Assembly (NCBI GenBank): GCA_029817715.1
Contig: JARUPY010000082.1
Coordinates: forward strand, 1-64,000
DNA length: 64,000 bases
DNA from: Melastoma dodecandrum
Taxonomy: Eukaryota; Streptophyta; Magnoliopsida; Myrtales; Melastomataceae
Direction of reading: 5' to 3'
Shown: piece by piece, positions 23,040 to 34,345 of the stretch
How positions within the stretch are numbered: position 1 is the stretch's first letter
How the letters are laid out: each line of letters begins with the position of its first letter
Notes under the pieces: generated by a model
What the model saw: the letters and a program-made list of their open reading frames with translations, nothing else
Databases searched by the model: none
Told to the model about the DNA's origin: nothing
Made by a program: the position numbers and the translations under genes

Positions 23040-26000
23040 GATTGCAGATATTGCCCACCCTGTGAACCATCGCATGTGCATCGCCTTCTGGGCTGCCATT
23101 GCGGCTGTCAAGTCATTGAACCACAAGTAGACGTGACCCGCGGCGCTGTTCCTGTAGGACAGCAGCCGATTGACTTCAAGGGTTGGAGGAGATTTGCAAA
23201 TACCAAGTCTCGAGTAAGTGAGAGTTTGGGTACAGGAAAGAGAGACGCGGGATCGGACTGCAAGTGTATCATTTCATGACAAACATCAGCAGAAGACCAG
23301 AAACAGCCTGCTTCGACAGGAAATAGACTTGGAAATTGGGAGAGTGAGATGAAGATACAAGACCTCAGATGCAGGGTCAAACAGGTTCTTCAGGAGCAAG
23401 CACTCGGTGGGAGTTCCTACAGGTTCAGCTGCAACTGGAGATATGATGCTTGTAGGGATCACCGGCATTGGAATGGCAGCAGCTCTATCGACAGGCAACA
23501 CAGCAATCTGTGGATTCGCTACGCCATTGAGTACAGGTATTTCAAGAGATCCTGCAATGATATAAACCAAAAGGAAAAAGAAAGCAAAAATTACACACTG
23601 CTGTCCTAGGTAGCAAGATAATGAAATTTATGAAAGAGTAACCTTGTGGCGACGTCAGTCCGATCCAGTTTTGCCATGAGCATCGCCCTTGACTGAGCAT
23701 TCAAAGACTGCACAGAAAGGAAATCCACTCCAAACTCCGGTTTTTGGATCCACTCGATTTAATCGATAACTTTTCAAAAGTACGCGCTGGGAAGAAGCAA
23801 CGGTCTATAAGTGAATGGATCAGGTACGGACACAGAAAGCAAGGACTCAGATGAAAATTACCAAACCACCCTCATCATCATCCAAATCAGCAGACTTGGC
23901 TCCAGGGTCTTGCGTTCCAATGTGATCAGTCATGGAAGAAATCTGGGATTACAATAACTTGAAAATAATAATCTAGTACATACAGATAAGCACAAAGACA
24001 CTGGTTCAATGTGTACCTTCAAAAAACAACCAGCAATTTCCAGCTTCCCATTCACACTTTCTGCAGCTTTTGCATGTTCCAGTTGTGAGAACTGCAAAAG
24101 GTGGCTGATAAAATGTCAAAGAATGAAACAAAAAGCAAATAACTAAGAACTTACAATCTCTCCCACTTGAACAAAGCCAAACCCTTTACAATGTCCGGTC
24201 TCAGGATCAAGGGGCAGTTGGACAAGCTCAACGGGGACCAAATGCCTCAAAAATCTGTTCAACAACCCAAAAGTAGGTGTCAAATGACCATAATCCTTTG
24301 TCTAGAAGAAAAAATAAATATAAATGAGGAAATTTGGCCACAAAAAATAAGTCAGTTGGTGCAAGAATACTTACACTCTTCAAATGACTTTCGGTCATAT
24401 TAAAATGTAAATTTCCAACATACAGTTTCCTATCTGTTGCGCCATATGCACCCGCAACGGCACTGGAGCTTCCAGTCGCGGTAGATTGAACAAGGTTCTT
24501 CTCAGCCTCTGATGGTTTGACAATTGCAGGCTGCCCCTTAAGTAACTGGCCAGAGAGTGCTATTGCCATGGGCTCCGACATGGCATCAAAAAACTCAATA
24601 TACCTACACAGTCAAAGACTCCATCCAATCTGGTCAGTAGGTGAAAAGTGGTGAGGGCCCATAACAAAAACTTACAATGGAAATGCCAAATTGATTCATC
24701 GTTCCGACATGGCATCAAAAAACTCAATATACCTACACAGTCAAAGACTCCATCCAATCTGGTCAGTAGGTGAAAAGTGGTGAGGGCCCATAACAAAAAC
24801 TTACAATGGAAATGCCAAATCGATTCAGGGAAACAAAAACTAAAGTGAGGACTCAATCTGAGTTTTTTTTTCTGATGAATCTGATACCCCATATGAAAGG
24901 ATAGAATCAGCTGGTCAGATTGGAAGAAAAAAGAATGCAATAGCAGCATGATGAAGTAAAGACTTGTCACTGGGGTGCACAAAAAGGATGGGAGCAATGG
25001 ATCGACATCCCCCTGTTGTCACCACGAGAGCATCTAGAAGACAACCCGACCCTGAAAAACAGCAGTATAAAAAATCGAATGTTTGATCCCCTGCCAAAGG
25101 GCGCTTTAGTAATATTAAGCAGCATCCAGGCAGTTTCATTTGATGAGAAGCAGCAATAGACCGACAAGTATTCATGCAAGAAAATGCATGTAGCCGGATT
25201 ATATCTACAGGAAATAAGCACCAAGGCTTAGGTTTCCATTGAGTATGACGGTCCATATTCTACTGAGTAATTGAATAACAGTTTTAGAAGTATTTCCACT
25301 CACTCAGTAAAGCAACAAGCAGAAAGATGGGGGAAATAGAAGGAACTTGGGATCATGTCCGCTACCTTGTAAATGCGGCATGAATTGACAAAACATGAGT
25401 GCAAGGTATTCCCACCATCCCTCATCATTATCGCTTTGCTAGTGAATTGAGAATCCAGTTAAACTTGATCGTTCATATAATACGTGTTTAATATATTCTA
25501 GAGGTATGTCAGTGATATGTTCATAATGGAAAAGCACATACCCAACACCCTTCGAGCGCCGAGAATTTCAGTCCATTATCAAACGGACATCTCTAACATG
25601 CACAGAAGAACAAAGTTTCAATGTTGAGAGAAAGGAGCATCGACTTCAGGGAAGAAAAATTGACAGAAACAGATAGCAAGGAGCCTCCATCCAATATGTA
25701 AGCATCTTTACTTTATTAAAACAACAAAAGAAAATTGCAAATAAACAACTTCATCCTATGAGCCACAGTGACATAAGCTACCCACGTCGAAATTCAAAAC
25801 TTCACCAATCCTAGATTTTTTGTAAACTAAAAAATTGAAAGCAGTGAATGGCAAGGCCTCACCTTGCCTGCCTTTGAAAAGAAATCATAGACATCACGTT
25901 CAGTTGCTTTCAGTGGCATCTGCCGCGGAAATTCACGAAAGATTAACAGGTGTCATTCATGTCTATAAGGAAAACATAGCAATAACTTCTTGGCATTTAC

Positions 26001-27245
26001 CTGGTAAGCAAAAACAGTTCTCTGGTCCCTCTCGGGATCGGCTTCAGGCTCAGCCGTTTCTTTTTTATCTCTGAACCTTCTACAGGTAGAAACATGATGA
26101 TAAACTAAAATAATTAAAGAGGTAAGCTCAAAAGAAAAACGTGCAAGTCGGGACATCAGCTGCATTCTATAGCAAACACAGAATATCTGAAAGCACCAGG
26201 AGATTGCCACACATTCAAACATATTAATTTCCTCATGATGGAATTGGCTATATCAGTCCTACGTTGTCATATCTCAACTAATTCCTCTTACATAGTTGTG
26301 TACTTCTTGCTCTACTGTCCACAGAACTAGTTTCTAGAATCTCACAAGAACCGCTCATCATGATCTTGAACCAAACTGACATCACCTGCAATTAATAGGA
26401 CAGCTTTTCATTTCTATATTCATTTTTGTCTCATCAATACATGTAATCAATCTGAGCCAAATTGGTGGGAACAGAACCATCTATGATCTAAGAAAAATTC
26501 CCAGAAATCAGCCAGAAACAAAATCCAATATGCATAACAAATATGTTGATAAACAACCACCAAAGCATGTGCATTAACCCATGGAAGGGTTCTTTGTCCT
26601 AAAGCACCCTATTGTAATTCAAAAATCAGGTCCCTTCAGTGAACTATCTATTATACCTCGTGTTAATCACAAAATCAACGTAGGAAGCTCAAGTCATCAA
26701 CAGTTGGGATCCTATGGATTAGTTCAACAGTAGCAATCACATTATAAGAGGGGGGACGATGCAGGAGCATAGGCATTATAGCAACAATTATAGCACTAAC
26801 AACCGAAATAAGAATTCCCAATCACAAACAAGTAAACAAGTAAAACTAACAACCCGCTGTCACCACTCTCAAACCGGTCGAATTCCCGGTCATGTCTGGG
26901 GCTCCTGATCCTCTTATCCTTCGCCTCCATCTCCCTCTCCTTCTCCCTGCTCCCCCTCTCCCTTTCTCTATCCCCGTGCCTGTCCCTATGCTCCTTCTCC
27001 CGTTCCCTCCTGGATCCGTTATTCTCCTCGTCTACTCCACTAGCCCTCTTGTTCGTCCGATCCTCCAACACCCCATCGACGTCATCGCCGGCGTCTTTCC
27101 TCCTGTATCTCTTCTGTCCACTCACATCCCTCTCTTTCTCCTTGATAGTCCTGGACATGGTGGCGTTTCCGTTGCCGTTGCGGGTGTCCCGATCGTCAAC
27201 ATCCTCCACCGTCTACTCCAGATACTCGTACTCGTCAAAATCCAT
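23040..27245 (-). pseudogene. RBM39/CAPER (CC1-like) splicing factor gene, multiply disabled
   Basis: RBM39-type proteins are nuclear SR-like splicing factors with an RS-rich N terminus, RRM domains and a C-terminal UHM. Exons on the minus strand: 27245 to about 26857 (RE/RD-rich), 26079-26001, 25919-25863, 25597-25542, 24603-24375 (RRM linker, KLYVGNLHFNMTE), 24254-24167 (IFEAFGP), 24091-24017, 23942-23862, 23707-23643, 23551-23364, and about 23153-23043 (UHM end). Lesions: TAG at codon 11 after MDFDEYEYLE; in-frame TGA at 25570-25568 inside LIMD-stop-NSRRSKG, where the family has Arg (CGA to TGA); an extra G in 24233-24236 that shifts frame after EAFGP; AT in place of AG before the 25597 exon; and no visible exon for the first half of the UHM. 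Introns are kept, so this is an unprocessed duplicate. Sequence error at all sites is unlikely but not excluded. Confidence 0.8.
24574..24831. repeat. 129 bp tandem duplication across a splice acceptor
   Basis: 24574-24702 and 24703-24831 are near-identical with a period of 129 bp. On the minus strand each copy holds the end of an intron, its AG acceptor, and the first 30 bases of the next RBM39-like exon (VYIEFFDAMS). The acceptor and exon start are therefore doubled inside the pseudogene. Confidence 0.9.
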
Positions 27246-27479
27246 CGGTTGCCTTGTCAAGGAAGCTCGGGGCTCGGCCGTAAGGGTTAAGGTTAGGTCT
27301 TCGGCGGCCGCCGGCGACGGTTGGGAACCGGTTTTGTGGGAGGGTCTGGTTTTAGGGGGGATTAGGTAATTGTAACGTTGGTTTTAGCTCGCTTAATTGG
27401 TACCGGTTCCAAGTAAACTGCAGGGGTGGAAGCTTCTGCCCCATTTAGGTAGCTTCTCAACAAACTTCGAGCGCATTAC

Positions 27480-27800
27480 GTAAGAAAGTACGCAATTAGT
27501 TTCGTATTTTACTACATTTTTATGAACATATTTATATTTTCATTCGTACTTATTTGTATTTTTATTCGTAATCGTTGGTAAAGTACGAAATCCGTTACAC
27601 TTCATAAAGAACGAAACTCGTTTACGAACTCATTTCGTACTTTCGTTCGTAATCGTTCGAAAAAATATCGGACTCGTTCATAAACATTTCGTATTTAAAC
27701 TTTTTTATTAAATAGTTTCGTATTTTAAGAAATTTTTACAAACATATTTCGTACTTTTTTACGAAAGACCATTTCGTAAAATACGAAATGTCTAGGTTTG
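27480..27800. repeat. TTTCGTA/TACGAAA motif-rich block
   Basis: Degenerate copies of TTTCGTA and its complement TACGAAA recur every 20-40 bases in an AT-rich background, ending near CATTTCGTAAAATACGAAATG, which is self-complementary. The same motif type recurs at 47790-48030, 48590-48670 and 49660-49940. Confidence 0.6.
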
Positions 27801-28730
27801 GTTTCAAACCTAGTTCCTAACCTACTTCTTACCTGATGATAGGGACCTACTTGAAATCATACGTATTTTATATTTTTAGTCCGATCGTTAAATTTAGGGA
27901 CTTAAAGTATAATTCATTATTTTGACCTAAAGGGTAATTTCATTAAATTTAGGACTCCATCGGGTTTTGTCTATTCTGACGGCCAGTGCTGAGAAGAGGC
28001 AGGCAATTAGATGGGGGCACCTAACGACACCATAGGGTAGTGATATACAAGTAGGTTTTCGTGTTCTTCTCCTGGTCTCATTGCACGAAGGCAAATCCCA
28101 ATTTATCCGGGATGTTGTGGTGGGTTTTTTGTCGATGTTATTCTTTTAGTCATGAATTGGAAGGGACCTTATAAAGGTTAGCTTGGGTAGTTTTAGTATG
28201 TGTTTTTTGTTGTTGAAATTGGTAATTGGTACACAATTACTGGGAAGAGATACGTTGAAACTTTACAAGAATGGGAGTAACTACATAAGGTTAGGTTGCG
28301 GTTGATCATTACAACAGCCATACTAATTTCATATGCGTCGACCGGCCTGAAACTTCAGAAAAAGCTGAGAGAGTGTTTCATGAACACTACGTCCTTTCTA
28401 CAACATGAGCCTTCAAAAAAATTCCACCGATCTCCAAAAAAATCCCATGTGGCTGACTTACATATTTGTGAATAGGTTTCTTGGGTAGTCTTGCATCACG
28501 AAGATCATGAATCAATGTACATATTTTACTTATCTCTATAAATATTGATTTCCGGTTGACTGTTTTTGTTTGTCTTACCAGCAGCATCCCATTTATCGTC
28601 GTCTGATCTTCCTCAAACAAGTTGAATGCACATTTGTGACTACACCAAAACACCTAGGCATTTCCTCTCCAGGACTTGATTACGTGGAAGTCGGTGAAGT
28701 CAATCTCCGATGTAATCCCTTTTGCATAAG
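27801..28730. other. Intergenic DNA upstream of the TSN-carrying element
   Basis: No gene recognised. A minus-strand frame at 28387-28653 (88 codons) looks protein-like but matches no family I know; it could be a fragment of a captured or decayed gene. Confidence 0.3.
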
Positions 28731-28990
28731 TGATATAGGAGTATATTATTATTTTTAGATCTTATAATATTAATGATATTTTACAAATATCACATTAGAT
28801 TTCTTTTCTAGTATAAATAAGGCTTTAGGTTTTTAAGGAGGACAATTGTTATTTTTATCCTACTATATGATTTTAAGAATTTCCTGAGGTTTTCTTCCAA
28901 ACCCTAGAATTCTCTATCGTTCCCTTCATCCTATTCGTTTTCTCCTAGTTTTTTTGTGATTTCTCCTATTTTCGCTACGTTACTCCATCA
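28731..28990 (+). repeat. 5' LTR of the TSN-carrying element
   Basis: Aligned with 31423-31673 through shared blocks ATATTATTATTTTTA, ATCACATTAGATTTCTTTTC with TAGTATAAATAAGG, GTTTTCTTATAAA/CCAAA-type sequence, and TACTCCATCA. A TATA-like TATAAATAAGG lies at about 28813. The copies have clearly diverged, so the insertion is old. Confidence 0.8.
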
Positions 28991-29039
28991 ATTGGCATAA
29001 GAGCCTGAGTTTTACCTTAGGGTTAGAGTTTAGGATTTT

Positions 29040-30095
29040 ATGATGGCTAATCGTGGTAAAGGCCGTGGGAGAGGAGTTCAACACCAACAGACGAAACTTG
29101 CTGAGATGAGAAGTATGATTGAAGATCTATCGCAAGCAGTCCAAGAGTTGCTGCTATTGCGACAAGAAGGCATGGGAGCCCGAATGGAGATTCCGGAAGG
29201 CAACCACAACCCCTTAGACATACCGGACGGTAGTACTGAGGATGAATTTGATGAAATCGAAGACAATCATTTCAGTGAAGCCGGACCTGTAAACAACACA
29301 GGAGGAGGTGGATTGGAAGAGAGATATGCCCTAGATCTCAACGGTGGTGGGATCGAAATTGAAATTGCAGATTTTAATGAGAAGAAGCACGCTAATGAAT
29401 ATCGAGACTCGAAGGTAGACGAAGAGTTTGGTGAAGAAATAATGCCTATTTATGATGAATATCCTGATGACGAAGAGGATATCGATGTGTATTCGATTGA
29501 AGGAGAATCGGTCGTCGTTGAAGGGGCCATGCCAATTGCTCAATTGGAAGTCAAAGATTGGCACAGGGATATCATGATCGATACTCATGAAAGTGAGGTT
29601 TCTGATGTTATAGTACATAGTGAATGCTCACAGATTGTTATTTTCACAGATGCGGAGGAGACTTATCTCAGTCCTTATGAACAGAGTAAGATGTACACAT
29701 TCCATCCTCTGAGGAAATACGTCAAAGAGTTTGCTACAATTGGGGGAAGAATTAAAGGATCTTTTGGTGACAACGAATTCATGGACGAGAGCAAAGAAGG
29801 ATATGATAACTACACAAGAATTGCTAAGCCGCCAGAACGGAGTTTACTTTTCCGACGCGGGGAAAGTGATATGGGTGGTATTGATAAAGCTGCTTTAGAT
29901 CGACCATCACTTGTCACTCAGATGACAAAGGATATACATGTAATGGCATCTGGAGGAAAGGCCCGTAAAGGTGGTGTGGATGTGCCTTTCACTTGGGATA
30001 GTAGAGAATATAAGAAGCTATGCATTGGAAAAGAGGTCACTTTCAAAGTAGATTATGTGATGCCGTCCATCGATCGAGAGTTGATTTCTAGATGA
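29040..30095 (+). CDS. Chimeric ORF: gypsy-like gag / internally deleted pol segment / Tudor-SN start (351 aa)
   Basis: Starts MMANRGKGRGRG just after the primer-binding site, which fits a gypsy-type gag start. Residues to about 110 look like gag (EERYALDLNGGGIEIEI, then ADFNEKKHANE). The frame then jumps to a gag-pol junction type sequence (EEFGEEIMPIYDEYPDDEED). A middle part (about 185-300) is unassigned and may derive from another gene. From about residue 307 the frame becomes TSN (KGGVDVPFTWDSREY, CIGKEVTFKVDY). The frame stops at 30093-30095, where TSN homology continues in another frame. Whether it is translated is unknown. Confidence 0.6.
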   Translation: MMANRGKGRGRGVQHQQTKLAEMRSMIEDLSQAVQELLLLRQEGMGARMEIPEGNHNPLDIPDGSTEDEFDEIEDNHFSEAGPVNNTGGGGLEERYALDLNGGGIEIEIADFNEKKHANEYRDSKVDEEFGEEIMPIYDEYPDDEEDIDVYSIEGESVVVEGAMPIAQLEVKDWHRDIMIDTHESEVSDVIVHSECSQIVIFTDAEETYLSPYEQSKMYTFHPLRKYVKEFATIGGRIKGSFGDNEFMDESKEGYDNYTRIAKPPERSLLFRRGESDMGGIDKAALDRPSLVTQMTKDIHVMASGGKARKGGVDVPFTWDSREYKKLCIGKEVTFKVDYVMPSIDRELISR

Positions 30096-31165
30096 CAAAA
30101 ATGTTGCTTTATTGGTCGAATCCGAAGGTTGGGCAAAGGCCAGAGAATATTGTCAACAACAAGGGGATGCAAATCCCTTCCTCACAAAGCTCATTCGTCT
30201 CAAGGAACTAGCTAAACAAGGTCTCTCGGTCGTTCGAGCAAGAGTTTTAGTGCTGCTGAGGCTTCCATCATAAATATTCCTACATCTGCTGTTGGTACTT
30301 CCAACAACTTGGATGCCATGGGTTTGCTGGCTGCAAGTAAAGGCAGGCTCATGTAAGGACTTGTGAAGCAAGTCCGCTATGGCAGCACACTTCGGGTGTA
30401 TCTGCTTCCAGAGTTTCAGTTTATTCCCGTTTTCCTCCCAAGAATCCAGGCTCCTTCATCGGGCAGGAGGACAGTCACTGAAAAAGCCCCTGAAGCAAAA
30501 TCAACTTCAGAAGAAGCAAATGAAGTTGCTTCCTCTGCTAAGAGGAAGAGCCTGAAGATATGGATGAATTATGTAGAGGGACAGGAACGGACAAATGCAT
30601 GGTCTGCCAAGAACAGACATATTAAGTGCTTAATGTGGGGATGAAGAAAGTCTTTGACGGTGGTCAGTTCTATGTCCGGACAATAGGGGATCTCAAGTTA
30701 ACATCCATACAGCGCCAGCTTGTTGCATTAAGCATCCAAGAGGCTCTTGTTATTGGCACCTTTAATGTTAAGAAAGGTGAGATATTCCTTGCTCAGTACA
30801 GTGCAGACAATTCCTGGTATCGTGCAATGATTGTGAATGCCCCCAGAGCAGTAGTTAGTTCCAATTCAGATAGGTTTGAAGTTTCTTACGTAGACTATGG
30901 GAATCAGGATCCTGCGGTGGCTTATACGGCCAGTTTAACTCAATTCTGCCTGCTCGCTCACATAAACGTTCTGAGCCTGGAGGAGGATTTTGGTCAAGAA
31001 GCGGTCAAATATCTGAGCGACCTGACTCTTGAGTTTTCACATGAATTTATGCTAACTATTGAAAAAAGGATGCTTCAAGTGGAAAAGTGAAGGGTCAAGG
31101 AATTAGAACAATATTGCTGGTCACTCTTAGTGTAACGAATTCCGAACATAGCGTTAATGCAGTCT
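29955..31165 (+). pseudogene. Intron-less Tudor-SN (TSN) segment captured in an LTR element
   Basis: TSN is a nuclease-domain and Tudor-domain RNA regulator. Blocks in order: first SN domain (GGVDVPFTWDSREY, CIGKEVTFKVDY, DKNVALLVESEGWAKARE), linker (TSAVGTSNNLDAMGLLAASKGR), start of the second SN domain (VRYGSTLRVYLLPEFQF, RIQAPSSGRR), then a jump to the Tudor region (GGQFYVRTIGD, FLAQYSADNSWYRAMIVNAP, FEVSYVDYGNQDP, LEEDFGQEAVKYL) and KVKGQGIRTILLVTL near 31080-31125. Exon-derived sequence is continuous without introns, although plant TSN genes are intron-rich, which points to an mRNA origin. Several frameshifts and stops (for example near 30095 and 30355) disable it. The SN3-SN4 part is missing. 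Confidence 0.85.
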
Positions 31166-31416
31166 GGGAGAAGGCGGCCATTGCCCAAGAACGCACCAAT
31201 AAGGAATCACAACTCATGAAAGATGCTTTAAGGGCTGAATTTTCAAATGATTTGGTAGCTAAGGATGAGGAATTGAAGGATGATGTCAAAGAGTTGAGAA
31301 AGCCAGCAGCAGAAAATACCTGGATAGCTGAAGAAGAGTTGAAGAAGATTGATCCTGAGATTTATGTTGAGATTGTCAAAGTTTTCATGCCAGAGTCGCA
31401 AACTTTTCCAACCTGA
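31166..31416 (+). other. Unassigned coding-like tail inside the TSN-carrying element
   Basis: Continues the frame that carries the end of the TSN segment: VWEKAAIAQERTNKES, then many charged residues (KDEELKDDVKELRK), ending SQTFPT. This does not match the TSN C terminus I know. It may be a piece of another captured gene or of the element. It is predicted helical and highly charged. Confidence 0.35.
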
Positions 31417-31422
31417 GGAGAT

Positions 31423-31673
31423 TGATGCAGGAACATATTATTATTTTTAAATTTTATAATTTTAGGGGTATTTTAGAAATATCACATTAGATTTCTTTTC
31501 TAGTATAAATAAGGCCTTAAGTTTTTAGTTGTTATTTTTACCCTATCATCTTAATTTAAGAATTTCTTAAGGTTTTCTTATAAATTCTAGAATTCTTTAG
31601 CGTTCTCTTCATTCTATTCGTTTTCTCTTAGTTTTTTTGTGATTTTTCCTATTTCCGCTACGCTACTCCATCA
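31423..31673 (+). repeat. 3' LTR of the TSN-carrying element
   Basis: Starts TGATGCAGGAACATATTA (compare TGATATAGGAGTATATTA in the 5' copy) and ends CGCTACTCCATCA. A weak purine-rich stretch (GAGGAGAT) precedes it and could be the polypurine tract. Confidence 0.8.
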
Positions 31674-32371
31674 ATCAGCTGAGGTAGAGAAATCGAAAAT
31701 GATTGTTAGGTTTGCCTTCTGGTCCCAAAACAGGTATGCACAATCAACTTCAAAGGCTCCCTAATTTTCACAACCAGTAACGTTCCACAGAAGCAAATTT
31801 AGCATGTCACGTTGTTCCATATCCTTGACATCTTTGGCGAGGGCAGTGTCAACTGCCTCGACCTCTTTGAGAATGAGCTCCCAGCAGTTGACGGAGTTCA
31901 CCAGGTCCATCCTTAGCCGAATTTGGTAAATTTTGTTAGTGGAATACTTGCAAAGTACTTGTTGAGTCGAGTTATTAGCCGGCAGGACATATTTGTTGGT
32001 TCAATGGTGCATGCCATGAAGCAAGGGGACATTCATTCCCTGTAGGAGTTCCTCCACAATGTCATGAACACTAGCTTCGTTGATTGTGGCGGATGATTGT
32101 AGGTTTTGTTGCATGGTGGACCACATCTCCCGCATCCACTGGCCATGTGGACACTCCATCTGTAGGTGTTGCAGAATTCAGACTTCATATTTCGTGCCAT
32201 GTTATGCCATGTCTTCTGCATCTCTTCTCCCAAACCAAATGTCTATGGTGAGGGTAACAACATTGTGAAATGTTGCAGGACGTATCAGGGAAATCTTTAA
32301 GTGGTAACGTGGCGACTCTCCGAGTGGTACTATTTACTCAGATGGTACGTCCTCCATCTTCACTAGATTGA
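31674..32371. other. Intergenic DNA with possible exon-like remnant
   Basis: The minus strand at about 31800-31920 reads DLVNSVNCWELILKEVEAVD followed by TALAKDVKDMEQRD, which looks protein-like, but I recognise no family and no flanking exons. The rest shows nothing. Confidence 0.3.
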
Positions 32372-34345
32372 GAACTCAATTGGAACATCTGTATCTGGTA
32401 GCGGCATATAAGACCACCACCGTAACCAATCCTAATAACTAATCCTACTCTCAGCTGTCATTCATCAACCATGACAACTCATGTCCGAATTAAGTAATTC
32501 TCCACAATCGCTCGAACAACCAATCCTACTCTCAGTTACCATTCACGAGGATTCATTTTTCTTGCACAAATGATTTCTAAACATAACACCGGTAAGGAAA
32601 TCCGTGTGGTCGGAGGAGAGAGAACCATTTTCTGCAAGCATGGAGGGGATTAGTAAAGAAAATGTGTTGGAGTCATCAAATTTGAGCGCGTTCATCCGGA
32701 CAGTCGCATCTCTATCGAGGGAAGACTTCATGGAAATGTCATTTGACGATGTCGAGGATGCTATCATTTGTAACAGTATTTACTTTTAAAATGTGAACTG
32801 GAACACGTCTCGACTTATTTAGAAAAAAATCATAGATAAACTAAATTCGATTTTAAATCGATGTGTTTATATGTGAAATTATCTACCTTGTCAGTGGTAG
32901 ATTCACTACAGTTAAGCCTAAAAAATAATAACATTAAAATTAACACCAATAGGCTGAAAGCATTTGCAATTTAATGAGGAGAAGTTGACGGGAATGAATG
33001 AATTTTATTATTTTTCCTAGTATGAAATTTTTAGCATTCGTGCTATCTCTCCCTATTAAATGAACTCAATTGGAACATCTGTATCTGGTAGCGGCATATA
33101 AGACCAGCATGCGATCTTAACCAATCCTAATAACTAATCCTACTCTCAGCTATCATTCATCAACCATGACAAGTCATGTTCGAATTAAGTAATTCTCAAC
33201 AATCGTATGTCCCCGAACAACCAATCCTACTCTCAGTTACCATTCACGAGGATTCATTTTTCTTGCACAAAGGATTTCTAAACATAACACTGGTAAGGAA
33301 ATCCGTATGGTCGGAGGAGAGAGAACCATTTTATGCAAGCATGAAGGGGATTAGTAAAGAAAATGTGTTGGAGTCATCAAATTTGAGCGCGTTCATCCAG
33401 ACAGTCGCATCTCTGTTGGGGGAAGACTTCATGAAAATGTCATTTGACGATGTCGAGGATGCTGTCATTTGTAAAAGTATTTACTTTTAAAATGTGAACT
33501 GGAACACGTATCGACCTATTTAGAAAAAAATCATAGATAAACTAAATTCGCTTTTAAATCGATGTGTTCATATATCAAATTATCTACCTTGTCAGTGGTA
33601 GATTCACTACAATTAAGCCGAAAAAATAATAATATTAAAATTAACACCAATAGGCTGAAAGCATTTGCAATTTAATGAGGAGAAGTTGATGAGAATGAAT
33701 GAATTTTATTATTTTTCCTAGCATGAAATTTTTACCATTCGTGATATCTCTCCCTATTAAATGAACTCAATTGGAACATATGTATCTGGTAGCGGCATAT
33801 AAGACAAGCATGCGATCTTAACCAATCCTAATAACTAATCCTACTCTCAGCTATCATTCATCAACCATGACAAGTCATGTCCGAAGTAAGTAATTCTCAA
33901 CAATCGTATGTTCCCGAACAACCAATCCTACTCTCAGTTACCATTCACGAGGATTCATTTTTCTAGCATAAAGGATTTCTAAACATAACACCGGTAAGGA
34001 AATCCGTGTGGTCGGAGGAGAGAGAACCATTTTCTGCAAGCATGGAGGGGATTAGTAAAGAAAATGTGTTTGGAGTCATCAAATTTGAGCACGTTCATCC
34101 AGACAGTCGCATCTCTGCCGAGGGAAGACTGCATGAAAATGTCATTTGACGATGTCGAGGATGCTGTCATTTGTAAAAGTATTTACTTTTAAAATGTGAA
34201 CTGGAACACGTATCGACCTATTTAGAAAAAAATCATAGATAAACTAAATTCGCTTTTAAATCGATGTGTTCATATATCAAATTATCTACCTTGGCGGTGG
34301 TAGATTCACTACAATTAAGCCTAAAAAATAATAACATTAAAATTA
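32372..34345 (+). repeat. Approximately 700 bp unit in three tandem copies
   Basis: The unit start GAACTCAATTGGAACAT occurs at 32372, 33062 and 33763, giving periods of 690 and 701 bp; the third copy is cut off near 34345. Each copy holds a short frame like SKENVLESSNLSAFI followed by FDDVED near 32604-32789, 33320-33490 and 34040-34190, which is frameshifted in the third copy. Copies 2 and 3 are more alike than copy 1. A shorter motif (CCAATCCTACTCTCAG) is itself repeated within each unit. The encoded peptide is not recognised. Confidence 0.9.

Larger units (their letters stand above)
28731..31673 (+). mobile_element. Compact LTR retroelement carrying Tudor-SN sequence
   Basis: Two related direct repeats, 28731-28990 and 31423-31673, bound the element. 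A primer-binding-like site (TTGGCATAAGAGCC, compare TTGGTATCAGAGCC) follows the first repeat near 28992. Flanking pentamers ATAAG (28726-28730) and ATCAG (31674-31678) differ at one base and may be a decayed target duplication. Inside are a gypsy-type gag start, a joined pol-proximal segment and intron-less TSN sequence. No reverse transcriptase or integrase remains, so it would have moved with enzymes from another element. Total length is 2,943 bp. Confidence 0.8.

Noticed and set aside
24560..24997. 145-codon minus-strand frame with an internal repeat, considered as a repeat protein
   Set aside because: It is intron sequence made repetitive by the 129 bp tandem duplication.
26892..27369. 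Plus-strand frames of 106-132 codons
   Set aside because: Antisense of the RE/RD-rich first exon of the RBM39-like pseudogene.
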